From: Drosophila pseudoobscura
Taxonomy: Eukaryota; Arthropoda; Insecta; Diptera; Drosophilidae
Length of the DNA stretch: 64,000 bases
NCBI RefSeq assembly: GCF_009870125.1
Contig: NC_046683.1
Location: 50,793,869 to 50,857,868 of the forward strand
Direction: 5' to 3'
Shown: positions 43,900 through 57,095 of the stretch, in pieces
How positions within the stretch are numbered: the first letter of the stretch is position 1
Layout of the letters: each line of letters starts with the position of its first letter
Notes under the pieces: generated by a model
Seen by the model: only the letters and a program-made list of their open reading frames with translations
What the model was told of the DNA's origin: nothing
Database searches by the model: none
Program-made: the position numbers and the translations under genes

Positions 43900-45969
43900 C
43901 AGTATACTTAAGCTAGGTCCGGTTCGGTTCCCTCTTTGAGTTGGTGTTCCACGCGAAGGCATACAATGTGTTTAGATAATAAGATGATGAAAGATGAAAG
44001 GTATCCCCACAGGCCCACGAAGAATAAGAAGCTCTGTCCAAGTATTATGCTTCATGTGGACAACGATAACAAAAAAACCCGAAACAACAAATACTCGTAG
44101 CGTTTAGGAAAAAAGACAAACCACAACCCCCTTCTGACTAGACACGGCTTCGTTGCTTGTGGTAGCATCCCGGCTGCTTCTGGTTCCTGGCTGTGTCGCC
44201 GAAACATTAATTATCTTATACTATAGTTATATCTATCCCAGAGCTATTTTCTGTTTATATTTACGAGCGAATATAAATGTGTAAAAGGGCAAAAATCTGT
44301 TAAAAGCAAATGTATAAAAATAACAATACACAAACCACAAATCCAACGAACATGCTAATGTACACAAATAAAGATGATTCTAATTAGTTTTAATAGAAGT
44401 TCCATGGCCAGATGCATTTCCCTTTAGCGCATTTCAATGTCAATGTCAACGTTGTCAAAAGTTTTAATTGCCTTGTTCCACCATGCTCATGTGTAATTAA
44501 TTAAATTTGGTTCATATCAAGGTGGACGGAGCGGTGCGTCAATACCTATGCCAAGGCCAACCGGATGCGCCCGCTCCCACAACCGAAAGCTGCCCCACGA
44601 GATAGAGAGAGAGAGAAAGCTTTTGAAGGGGAAATAACCCATTGGTATTTTAGTACACATTTTTGGTGCGGGTTGGCGCAGCTTTACCCCAGGAAATTAT
44701 ACTGTGAGCGGAGTGTGGGCATCCTTTGCCGACCTTGCTGGCGGGAAGGTCCGTCAGTGGTAAGCTAATAAAAGTGCTGTGGTTTGTATAAGTAAGCACG
44801 GGTTAGCGTCGAGTGCTGGTATTAAGTGAGTCGAGAAATCTGCAGAACGGAGCTGCGGATGAGATGAGGGCCGGACGACTAGCGGGAAGACAACAGATGC
44901 AAAACAAAAAAAAATATTACAAGCTTTTATCATACGCACGCACAGCACTTACCAGCCACGGACAAGTGTTGTTGGAGCAACAGGAGCTGCTGCCTGAGTG
45001 CATTGTTTGCCCTGGACCAGGATAGGGCAGTGTCGGGGGAGCGGATTCCCAGGGTAAGCGGATTGGGAATGGCACAATGCAATTGCTGTTTGAAATAAAA
45101 GTGAACAGGCACAAAGCCAGGATTGCGCTGCCCTGCGCTCCTTGCGTTGAAGGCTGTCGTGGTCCTGGCCCTTTTGTTGCGCGCTTTTTCAAGACCGTTG
45201 CGCTGCGTTGCTTGTGTGGGACTGAGCGCTGAAGGCTGTCGTGGTCCTGTCCCTGCTGTTGCGCTTTTCTCCAAGAGCAAATTAAGGAGTTCGTCTTCTT
45301 TTTTACCAGCCACTGTCGCTTGATGGACTCCCACAGGGAGCGGCGATCCCTGGCAGCTAATTAGCTAGTCACGCGCATAAAACCTGCCTCTTCCACAAAA
45401 GACAGCAATCAGACCAGAACCACGACACAAGCATCGCAATAAGCGGGTCAAACACCATCGCGAAACAGCCACTCAGTCGGGTCGGAAAACAAACGCCATT
45501 GTTCTGCCATAAAGCGGGCGAACGAGCTCGTAAAAAACTGTAGCAAAACAGTGGCTTAAAGAGGAAGACCACAAAACAGGGTTTACTTTGGTACTCGTCC
45601 GGATTTAAATGATTTCCTTTTGAGCCTGTTTCGCGCCCATTAGTGTGATCAATATAAATATGGCGATATCGGTATTGCATATTAAAAACGATATGACGAT
45701 ACTCGTCGAATGCATCGATTTTTGTCCGATATTTGAAAAAATATTTTCTCATCTACTTGGGTTTCCCTGAGAGAAGACAGGGAGGTGATTGCGTTTGAGC
45801 GCTATATGTACTTATTAATATAGAGCTGATTGATATTCATGCTTATTCATGGCAATCCCATATTTACAAAGATACGATATCTACGATATTCTGTGTGATA
45901 TTTTTTTCAATATCAATATCGATCTTTTCTTGACGATACCCATTTGTATTGATACGCCATCCCTGGTAT
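43900..45969. other. Spacer downstream of nudE
   Basis: No gene recognised. Items seen are a GA repeat at 44600-44618, an 82-bp tandem duplication at 45149-45275, and clusters of ATCGAT/GATATC strings from 45660 to 45950. Confidence 0.5.
45149..45275 (+). repeat. 82-bp tandem duplication
   Basis: GAAGGCTGTCGTGGTCCTG occurs at 45149 and again at 45231. Both copies continue with CCCTTTTGTTGCGC or CCCTGCTGTTGCGC and end in CAAG. The two 45-bp cores are about 85% identical by eye. Confidence 0.8.
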
Positions 45970-46121
45970 ATGAAAGCGATATATAGGATACACGATCAGC
46001 TGCAGCAGCATGCACCTGTACTCCATCATGAGTAAGAATACTAATAAGATTGAATCGAAAGAGAAAGTGAATCGAGAGAACGAACCTACCTGCTCGTAAA
46101 GTTTTGCAAGTTTTCGCTCGG
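45970..46121 (+). other. Possible orphan 5' exon with strong splice donor
   Basis: A motif 7-like GCCATCCCTGG at 45956-45966 is followed about 155 bp later by a near-consensus donor (CTCGG|GTAAGTGA, GT at 46122). The segment contains a 29-codon ORF (46010-46099) beginning MHLYSIMSKN. It could be the first, mostly untranslated exon of a gene whose coding exons lie to the right. No partner acceptor can be identified in the window. Confidence 0.3.
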
Positions 46122-47267
46122 GTAAGTGACTCTTTCTGAAGAAATTACTGAAATGCTGGATTATTTCAGTCTGTAACTACAGTAATTTAAGCCTAGAAGA
46201 TACGATTTATTTTGATTAAGCAAGCAATGCATAATTTCTGATTCGATTTGTCTAGGGAATTATATATGAGCCCACTCTTTAGAGTACATTTTCAGTTAAT
46301 TTGAGAAGCAATCCAATTCCCCTCTCTTTTAGACCCTGTATCCACCGCGTAACACACAGGATTTTCGGCATTTATGCTCTTTAAATATTTAAAATACGCG
46401 GCGCGACGTCGTAATGTAGGATGGCCCACAAACGGAAATAATGATGAGGTGTGCGTCTGCGTGTGTGTTGTTCGACTGTGTGTGTTTGCGTGTGTATGCT
46501 TGTACAGGCCTTTGTTTCTGTTGCTTTGGTTGAAGAGGGCGTCCGAGGGCCATGACTATCGTGGCCGTCCTGCCATGCTCCCGTGTGGCCGTGTGTCCTG
46601 TCCTCTGCCTAAACATCAAACAAAATCGATATGTGGGTGGGTGGTGTGCGAGTATATGATTTTTGGCATAAACAAGCAACAAGCGGGGCCCCACCAGACG
46701 CACACATACTCGCAGTAGACGTACGTAAACCTAGCCAGGGGGCCCGTTTACAGGTTTGGTCCTTGCTTTGTTTGAACGCCGCAGGAGGCTCATTTTTAGT
46801 AATGAGTTTGTCTATCTGCAGAGGATGAGCAAATAGGGACCTGGACCCTGCCGGGGCTTCCACTAGCTCCTGGATGGCTGCAACAGTAAGCGGATGGAGA
46901 TGGTCTGTCTATCTTTGGCTATGAGGTTGAATTGTGGATGAGCTTTAAATAAACACCAAGGCCAGATAACAATGGAGGAAAGGAAACCGAACGGATCTTT
47001 GATTTTTCAGGATTCGTTCTTTAAGTTTTTAGTTCTACTGCCTGTAAATTAGTCTCCCAAAAGGTTAAGCAAAGCTTTCTTGTTAAATTCTGATCAATTC
47101 CCAAAAGAAAATATTTTGTAATGTAAGGGTATAGAAAAATCAACAATTTGCTTCAAGACAGGAATAAATATGTATGGTATATGTATATGTACAGAAAGGA
47201 AGCACACACATACTTCTGGCCAAATGTCCTAAGGGTCGTGTCGATGCTTGTTAGGAACTGTCTTCCC

Positions 47268-47320
47268 GTCGCTGTCGTTGCTGTTGCTGTTGCCGTTGCC
47301 GTTGCCGTTGCCGTCTTCCT
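47268..47320 (+). repeat. (GCCGTT)n/(GCTGTT)n hexamer tract
   Basis: Eight or more degenerate hexamers of GTTGCC/GTTGCT type. No coding context. Confidence 0.8.
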
Positions 47321-50300
47321 GTTGCCATCTTCCGGTTGCCATTATATTGAACATTTGCTATAAATAATTTGGTCTCGATTTGAAGTGTGAGCGGTAATGA
47401 AATTCACTTGATTATCCCCTGATTGCCCCCCCCCCGATACGAGGAATTGCACTGGAAGGGATCTGTGTGCTGCACTGAAGCCGAATCATCAATCAGCTGC
47501 GCTTTTAATTAGCACTGACTATGGTCCTCCACGCATCCTCTTCTCCATCTGCGGACCCCGACCGCAGCTCAAGTGCACATCATTAGGACACATTTAGAGA
47601 TTTAATTAAATCGAGTCGAATTGGATTCGATTGACCTTTAGCCGTTCGATTCGTTTGATGGCATAGAATCCCCTTTGGTTTCCGATTGCTTCTGTGATGT
47701 GGCGTCTGGTTCCAACAGCGCTTATGTACTTTTAATTAGGTTCAGATAATAAATATGGAAAGTTTCCTTCTAGATCTATGACTAAATGGTGCATTTGAGT
47801 GGCCTGCACTTAAATTAATTGAATCACCTTTGTGTTCCACCTTCACCTTCACCTTCCATCACTTGTATGTTTTCTACTCGTAGATATGTACCTACATATG
47901 AGGCACATATATATTTCGTTGTTGCGCTCAATGAATTGCTGTCTGTGGCCTTATAAAATGGCCAGCGAAATGTGCCAGAACCCATGTGTAAACTGTTTTT
48001 TATGACACCGTCGAGATGCGTACCCAAAGAATACACCCGCCCATCCTGCCATCCATGCATGGCATGACACCTTTGTGCCGCTCTCTGCGTCTGTTTAGAG
48101 TAAGCCAAATGGCCAAATGGCCATTGTCTGCGGCGGCTCCCATTCTGATTTATGCTCCCACACACACACACACATGCACAAAAAAGGGAACAGGCTCGAA
48201 TATGACATAGTACGCCTGTGCTCTCGAAATCTCTGAGGTCCATTTTTACAACTCGACCTGGTTTCGGGTTTCGTTACCTTAATGCCCACCAGTTGGGGGC
48301 TCATATAAATCATGCAAATGTTTCATTTCTCCAGTACAAAAGGCCATGACAATTGATGGAGAATATCTTGCATCGATATTCTGACATTTTTACTGAATAC
48401 ACGCCGAGGTAAAATGTGCAACTTCAATGTAGTTTTTGGATCTAGTTCTCGGAAAAATCTTCAATCATGCTGTTATTCCCAAGATTTGTATTTCATAAGG
48501 GAAATATTACAATATTTCTTAGTCATGAAAGCCTGCTCCCTGTGTCTAGATTTAGATCTTCTCAGTGTATAAAGCAAGGACGCTCCTCATGCAAAACTGA
48601 ATCATAATTCACTTTATATGATACTCTGCATCATAAACCATACATTTCGGGGGCTGCTGAGAGCCAATTTTTGAATAACGAAAAACTTTTTACGGGTATA
48701 TAAACGGGAGCCTGACTGCTGCCTGCCCGTTTGGCAGCCTTGAGACCATGGGGGCGGATGGGACCATGGATGATGATGATGGAAGCGCGGCCGGTGTCCC
48801 TGATCCAATGTAAGCGTAGACCAATTAAGCGTAAACAAATTTGTTACTGTGGAAATATGAGAACCACTAGTTGCTCTGCCCACTCCGCAGCCGTCCATTC
48901 CATTGGATACCCAATTCGTCGGGCAACCCTCCACCAACTTTGACATTGACAAAAGTGCGGTGGTGGTGGCGGTGGCGGTGGCAGGGGCGGAGGCGGAGGG
49001 AGGACTGCTGCTCCTCATACGCTTCAACGCATCTAACCCGCCACCAGTGTGCACGAACTCTCGTCCCACAGCTGCCGCTCATTGCATGCAAATATTTTTT
49101 GGGCTATTGATACGCACATACATGTGTACGTGGTGCGTACTCATGTGTCGCAAGATGTCGAGGGATGCGTACAAGGATGACCCTGATGGCCCAACAAACT
49201 GTTGCTCTGAAGGCTCCCAGGGTAGGCAATGGGTGGATGGATATGGATGATATTTTAGCACACGCCAGGGACATTTTCCCCAGGCTCACAGGCAGACAGA
49301 CAAGAATCGAGGGAATTTCCCCTGCGCGCAACAGTCTTTTTATTCCGCCCAATCACACCTCCTCCCGCTGGGTGCTCTGGGGGATGGGGGGGTGGTGGGA
49401 GCAACTTCGTGCTGCCGCCGAACTCCGTTTGTGAGTCTACCGTTTTCTCCAGCTCCAGCTCCTGCTTCACGGAGACTACTCCTTCAGTCTTCTTGGGGAC
49501 TTGGCAGTGTGTGCACGTGTCTAACGTAAAGAATTTCGTGTTGTTCAGCTTAGAGAGTCTTAGAGATTCGAGTCTCCTGTAGAGTGTACACCCAATACCC
49601 AATATCATATTTGGCGAAGTTTCTGTCTTGTTTTTTTTTTGTGCCTCTGCTCTGTCTGGTTCAGTGTTTCAATTTCCAGCCACGCTAAAAGATGTAAGTA
49701 TGACAATTTATTGCCCCGCTGCTTTATGATTTTTCTGCGGGCTGGCGGGGGTCCTCACGCTTTGTGTACGCCACGACGTGTGAATCCTAGTGTTAAGAGG
49801 ATTACAATGTTTCCAGTAATTACTAACGGTGTAAGTGTGGGTGTGGGTGTCGGTGGGGGTGTGAGTTTGTTTGCTGATTCCATAAAACTGCTCTATGGGG
49901 AATTAACTTTGTTTCGATCTAATCACGTCTGAATCCGACTTAACAGGAGAGCAGGAGCAGGAGGAGCAGGAGGGGCACCCGGAGGAGCAGTGGGGAAAAT
50001 ATAAACTGTTTTTGCCATTTAGTTTTTAGTGTAATTCCCCACTCTCTGATATTTGTACGTTTTGTATATATTTATGCGAGAACACACACATAACCCATAC
50101 TGTCATCTGCCCTCGAGATACACTTAATCCGACATTTACAATTTTTGCTTAAGGATTTATTTATGGATTCAATATGTGTACAACGCTTACATTTCCGTTG
50201 CCCTGCAGGATGAGTGGAGGGACTCCCGTGTGTGTACGTGTGTGTGTGTGTGTGTGCCTGTACCTTTTAGAATACGTCTTCAATGCCTTGAATCCAGCAT

Positions 50301-53300
50301 ACCAATCCCTGGCAAAGGCACATTTGCATGCGCGCAGGAGAAGAAGCTGCTCTGAATACACTTATTTTCAATTTAATACTTTTTTCTTTTTATAACTCAT
50401 TTTGCGATGCACATATGATACACAGCAGCACATTACAGGAAAAGGCATCAGCAGCAGCAGCAGCCGAACCCAGTACAATGGCAGTTTTCGTAGGACGCTT
50501 GTGAGAGTGAGAGTAGATAGAACTAAATAGAGTGTGCCTGACAGAAGGATAGGTCTGAACAGCAGACGAAGGCTCAGTCAGCAAGATGCAAAAGAAAGTG
50601 TGTGAGCAAATGCGAAATGCACAATTTTTCAACAGCTCGAAAGTCCTCATTCCAAATAAAGATTATTTTTTCTATCTTTGCATACCCTTCATTTGCACAA
50701 GCCGAAGCTCAACGGGGGAGTGCAGCACCTATGCTCACATTTGAATGGAAAGCTGGTAAACAATGGGGAAAGCCCTACGAAGCGGCAGGTCCTTTGACTT
50801 TTGACTTAATTAATTGACTTCGACGAGTGCTCTGCTTTGTTTTAGGACTTCAACTTACCTTGCGATATGGAAAGCGCTGGCAAGTTATGATTTCGCTGGC
50901 ATTGAATTTGATATAGAGCTATCGATAAGCCAGTGCTTCCGTTTATTCCTGGAATTCATAATTGTGGATTCATCATATAACAAAAAGAATTCCATGTATG
51001 GTCGTTGGCTATTTTGGACCACAGTTCTGAGAATCCGCTAGAGCTGATCGATTGGGCAAGTGAATACCAGTGAAATTTAGCCAATTAAAAGCATTTAAAT
51101 TGAGAATATTTGAGCAGTAAACATTTAACATTTAACATTTGGGTAATGCGCCACGCAAATGTTTTCAAATCTGGCAGCCCACAATTATTTATGGCCCGAA
51201 ACTGTCAATTGGCTTAAAAGCCAGAAAGATAGATGAGCTTCGAGCAAGTTGCGGCTGTCTCCTCTCCCTGTCCCTGTCCCTGTTCCTGCCGCTTTTAAAC
51301 AGAAATCCTCGTAGGAGGCAGCTGAAGGACTCCCATTATAAGAGCAAACATTGAGGTACATTTCTGTTTACTCAGATATGTCATGTCCTTGGGTATGGGA
51401 GCTTTGAGAGCATATTGGAACCATTTATCATGCCATTCAAAATGGCAAATAAATAGAATTTATTTGTGTTTTTTTTTTGCCACTGTACTTTTTCGAGTAT
51501 GCAAAAGCATGTTTATTTATGTAAACAGTGGAACGACAACAATAAATTATTTGTGTACAATGTGGCACAATTGTCACTTGCCTCGGAGTCATGCCACAAA
51601 TGAATTGTGCGTCAACAATTTGTATGCTTCGATTTGGCCCCGGGTCAAAATTTATTGTGTCGGCAACTCCGAGAGATTTTCCGTATTTTTCCCATTGATT
51701 TCATTAGTCCACTCGGTATTTATAGAAAGTTCAGAGACTATATATACTCGCATATTAAGTCGCATGGTGTCTTTTGGTCTCTCTGGCAAGCACGGTGACA
51801 ACGGATACTTAGCTCTCTTGTTGCTCCTGCTGCACGCCCCCGCAACCGCCTTCGCATCCGCCTTCTTTTGTTTTTGGATGGCAGAGTGGAGAGCAGTGCA
51901 AACATGGGCCAACAAGTGTGTGCGAGGAAAATAACTAAAAATGTGGCAACAAAATCGATATGGAAACTCTACATCATGTATAAAGTTGTTGCTACATAAA
52001 TATCAAATATGCAAATATTTACCCGGCTGCCACCTGAAATGCTTTTCACCTTCTCTTCCTGTGAAAATGTTGGGAAATTTGACGTGTTGTGGGGGACTGA
52101 GCGGGGGGGGGGGCTCGATTTGCCTGGCAATATGCAAAATCTCCAAAGGAGCAGCACCGCCGTTGCCAGCCAGTTAGCCCCGTCAGCCACCGTCAGCCTG
52201 GGGAATAGCTGTCACCTTGGAGCTCCAGCACCCACTTGTCCCGCACCCTTATAAGCATAACTCCCCCCTCCCCCCACCCCCCATACATGTAGTATATGGT
52301 AGCGTTAATAACGCCAGGCAGTCAGCAAGTGAAGAAGGAACGAAAAGATCAAAAGCTTTAACACGCCACCGTAAGCATGTGCAAATATGTATTTCAGTTG
52401 ATTTTATTCTTTATTTTTATTTTCATCTTATTTTGTACGTTCCGTGCAAATTTCCCCTTCGCCGGGCCACAAATAATACAAAAAAAAAAAAAAAGAAACA
52501 ACAAAAAAAGTAATACTGTATGCGTTGGAGATGAGCCTAAAAAGTCCCTTAATGCCAGAAACACAGCCAGACAAGAGGTGGGCTTTTTGTTGGGTCTCGG
52601 AGTGGGTGCTTGGAGTCGGTCTGGGTCCAGGGTTCAGAAGGGACAGGCGGCCAACCGTGCTGTCATTTTTTCCTGTCCTGTTGCGCTCCGTTCTCGAGGG
52701 CTCCTTGGACGGCCGTTGGGTCCTCTGCGTTTGGGTCGTTTTTCGTTTAACGTTCGGTCTATACCTGCAGCTGTTTATCATAATTTTGTTGATTTGCTGT
52801 CTGCTAAAAGTAACAATAATAATCACAACAACAACAACAACAGCAACAAGAAAAACAACAACAAAAAGAGACGGCGGCAAAATCAAAATAAAATAAAAAA
52901 AGACGAAAAAAGGACTGTCCGCCCCGGAAAGTATGCTACGAAAAAGTTTCTTCCAACAAAGGCACACCCGAAAACGAAAGGAAAGCGGAAAAGGAGGAAG
53001 AAGAAGAAGTAGACAAGCAAAAAAAAAGGGAGAAAACTTTTGCAAGTGAATTTGAATGCTGAAAACTTGTATTAGCGACAACAAAAGGTGGGGGAAAAGT
53101 AAACTCAGTTTCACATCAGGCTTCAGGCTTCAGGCTTGATGCCCTTAAAAGGTGAGAAATTAAAAGAATCAATTTGAAAAATTGTCCACTACGAGAAACG
53201 CTCGATTCGCTTCGGTTTTGATCAGCTATTCAGCGTTAGCAGATATCAGGCTATGCCACACGTCACCTGTATTCTTGATAATATTCGAAATAGTTGTCAC

Positions 53301-56300
53301 ATTTTGCACATAGAATAAGAACAAAAAATGCTTCACAAAAGCTACTTAATAATGAACCATAGAATAGGTAATGTGAAATGTTTTTGAAATTGTGTTACTT
53401 AGAAAAAACGCAGAATTCAAAGTGCTAATCGCATAATGTAAATGTCATTGCTGACGCACTTTATCGTGTCAATCCTTTGCCCTGTGAGCCCCCTCTCCTC
53501 CCACATAATCTATTTTGATGCGCGATATAAATAGATTTGAGCTCGAGCAGAAATCGAAGTCAATTTGTTGCTAAAATTAAAGGCAAACTGAAAGCTAATC
53601 GTGTTGAACTTTACCAAACGAGGGTATATACACGGAGATAGCAGCTGTATGTGCATGTATGTATATTTCTGTTTAGAGTAACGTAAAGTTGGTTTTTTTT
53701 TTTGGCTGACCAGCCGTATGCGTCATGTCAAATGGGTCGCAACGCTTCTCATAACTTTTCGGCAATGGCCTGCCGCTTGGTCCTTGGCCCTGTCCTTGGC
53801 GGCATTTTATAATGAATTGTTGTCACAATATAATGTGCCCATTGTTGTTGGCTGGCTGCTGTGTGTGTGTGTGTGTTTGTGTGGGTGTGTGGCAATTTAG
53901 TAAAATATTCAATTGCCTTTTGGCCGACTTGCGCTCAGCAAGGGAAGGCAAATGACCGAGCCAGACCGGTCCCGTCTCCATCTCCATCTCCGGCCTTTGG
54001 GCTGCCAATTAAAAACATGGCGTCATGGCAACATCAACTGCTAACGGCACACGGATGGATCAGGAGCAGGAGCAAAAGCAGAAGGAGGAGAGCAGAACCA
54101 GAGCACGAGCACGCAAATGTTTATTAGCCGCAAAACGTTGCTCATTAAAAAAGTTCGTCACGGGCCTCAAGGCTAACTGAACTGGCCGTGGGATCGCTCT
54201 GCCTGATTAAAACTTTTTCTAATTCCCAACCACACTCCCGGCTCCCACCGTTTTACCGTTCCACCATTCCACCATTCCACTTTCGCCATTTTCACCCCAC
54301 GACTGACGTTTCCGTGGGACTGCCAAGTTGGCTTTAAAGTTTGCTTAGTTGACGGTTTAAACTCGTTCGCTGACAGGCGAGAGCCTAATTATGGCTGCCC
54401 GTCACCATCGCCATCGCCATTGCCATCATCATCATAATCATCGTTATCATTACCATTAACATCATTATGGTTGTCTTCAGTGTTTTTTTGTTGTTGTTTT
54501 TTGGGAAGGTGGGGAGGGCGGGGGGTGACCAGATGTTGCAGCGCCTGGCCGCCGGCATTTGCTTTGATCTTTCGGTCCTGATTATATGGCAACGATTTGT
54601 GTCCTTTTTTATTTGTTTTCCCTGTGCTCAGTCCTGTGTATATGTGTGTGTGTGTGTGAGTGAGTCGCCTAGCACGGATTGGATCCTTTTGCACAGGCCA
54701 ATGCCTTTTATGACTTCATTCCTCTTCCTGCTTGGAGTGGAAGCATTGCCCAGTGCCTGAATGGGGATGGAGTACTCGCTCAGGACACACACAGTCATAT
54801 CATAACCAATGGCCATGTTAATACAGGAACGTGATGGTCACCGCTCATCACTTGACACTGCTGCACACTAATCATCGATGGAAGAGTCTGGGCCTCCGCC
54901 CAGAGGTCAGAGGTGGCCGGATGTGGGCGGTGATGGTGTGAAACTATAATCTAGCTCCATATCTGACACTCCTTTTGTGTATGTGTTTACGGGACGCTAG
55001 TGAGGTGTCAAATTGAGTATTCGAATGAGGGATACCTAATCTCCTACGCTATCAAAATAATCAAAACATAATCAATACACTGATTTGTATTCTATCATTA
55101 ATTGATGCCTTTTTGGGATGCCACTCGGGTGTTTGGCGTTTCCAAATGAAATCAAAAAGAACTTGCGTTCATAAATACTCGGACAATAGAATAAGTAAAC
55201 ATATTTCTGCCTCTGTGTTATTTTTGGCTTTCATCAGTGAAAAAAAACATTCAAGCCTCAGAGACAGCCTGTCCTCGCACCTAGTGGGACTATCAGCAAC
55301 AACGTGGTTAACCTACATATATGTTACATGCATTTGTATAAGGGTATACCGAGTATTCCGAGACACTCGACACATCATACAATCACCCAGGCTGAAGGCA
55401 GTGCGGAAGACACACGCAATCCCACAGACAAGACAAGGCTGCGATGTGGCAGGCATCCCAGTGCCCTGTTGCAATGTCCCATTAAACTAATGTGTGTATA
55501 TGGGGCACATATACGAGTACATGTTGTAGGAGTACTGGCCCGAGTATGCACGCCCTAGACAGTCTGGGAGTATGCATTGCATGAAGGGCTGTGGCTGTGA
55601 CTGCTTGCTGTTGCTGTTGCTGTGGCAGAGGCAGAGGCGGAGAGCGGAGAGCGAGAGGCAGAGGCAGAGTCGACACGACCCACAGATGATGAAGGGAAAC
55701 GGTTCGCTGGCTGCAAAGTTAAGCATGCTGTCACACGTTTCATTTATTATAAAATATGCAAACGTGGTGCCTTATAAATGATCAACATCTTCAATTTAAT
55801 AATGTCATCGTCATCGTCAGCAGCAACAGCCACAGCCACAGCATCAGGCATCAGGAATCAGGCATCAAGGCCATCGGCATGGCCCATCAATTGCAATTAC
55901 CAGAGCCGGGGAGCTTGTTGAACGAAATCTCTGTCCATCAGCGGCTTAAGCCTCCCATTTTCCATAAATAAGGCAACAGAATTTCTGTAAATACCCTTAA
56001 TTGCCTCGCTGGCATGCATGGATTGGCCAGATGGCCAGGTGGCCAGGTGGCCAGGAAAAAATGATTTTCCTGCTGCCCAGCCTGTGGTCCAATTGTTAAC
56101 CGGTTGCTTGCATTGATATTAAATCTATTTCTGAGCCACCACACACCCACAAGATGAGGTCGGCCGCAATCTGTAATCGCATGAAAGAAGCTTATAAAAT
56201 TAATTGCTATGGCAATATTGAATATACATACATACATATAACATACATATTGGTATTATATGTAGTATATGTAGGTCAAGCACAACTAATTGCAGTTGCC

Positions 56301-56999
56301 ACGAATTTGTACAAGAATCAATGACTAAGGTAAATAAACACTTATAATAAACTCTGCGAAGAGACAATAAAACTGCACTGTCGCACGCTTTGCCAGCTGT
56401 GAAAGTAGTTGCATTCATAAATAAAAGTATCATCCTCGGGATTACGGGCATTTTGTGTGGGTAGAAAATGTATGCATGCACTGTTGAATGCTCAAAAGAG
56501 CACATCCACAAGGATCATCCATCTTCGTTGCTTTGTGCGGTCCATTGTTGAGTTGTTCAATTGTTTAAGAGCTGTGTACTTTCGCCTTTAATTGATGATT
56601 CTATCGTTTTTTTACTTCTTTAATCGAAACCTTTGGAGGTCTGCACATCTACACATCTGTTGGTTAGAGTTTTTTTTTGGTTAGTTGAAAAATATGTGAA
56701 ACGAAATCGAAACTGAGCCAGAGGGAATATTTTATGATTTGTTTTCTGTCAGAAAAGGTGACTTGTTAATTAAAACCAGCCCTTCGTCTCTCTGAATTTC
56801 TTTCTGTTGACGTTTTAAATTTATTTTCACATATTTTATCAAAAGCATTTGAAAGTTTTTGTTGGCACTCGCAAGGGGATAACAATCAAGGGAGCCCCAG
56901 GGGAAGAACAGACGGGCAGACGGACAGCTTTGTTCAGCTCAGCGTTGACAAATCATTTTAGTTGCACTGTCGACAGTTGGAGTGTGACGGAGATATAAA

Positions 57000-57095
57000 A
57001 TGACAGGCAGACAGGCAAACGGATAGACAGACAGACACACAGACACACAGACAAACATACAGACAGACAGACAGACAGACAGACGGACAGACAGG
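57000..57095 (+). repeat. (CAGA)n microsatellite
   Basis: Nearly continuous GACAGACA/CACAGACA units over about 95 bp, with the cleanest stretch at 57058-57092. Confidence 0.9.

Noticed and set aside
51383-51934. 183-codon open frame in the right-hand region
   Set aside because: The composition is like random AT-rich DNA, there is no family motif, and the context has no promoter or splice signals.
52377-53114. Open frames over 200 codons on both strands near 52.4-53.1 kb
   Set aside because: They are driven by CAA/AAG-rich low-complexity DNA. The overlap of long frames on both strands is typical of such tracts.
57058-57092. Possible CRISPR-like or regulatory array
   Set aside because: It is a plain (CAGA)n microsatellite without spacers.
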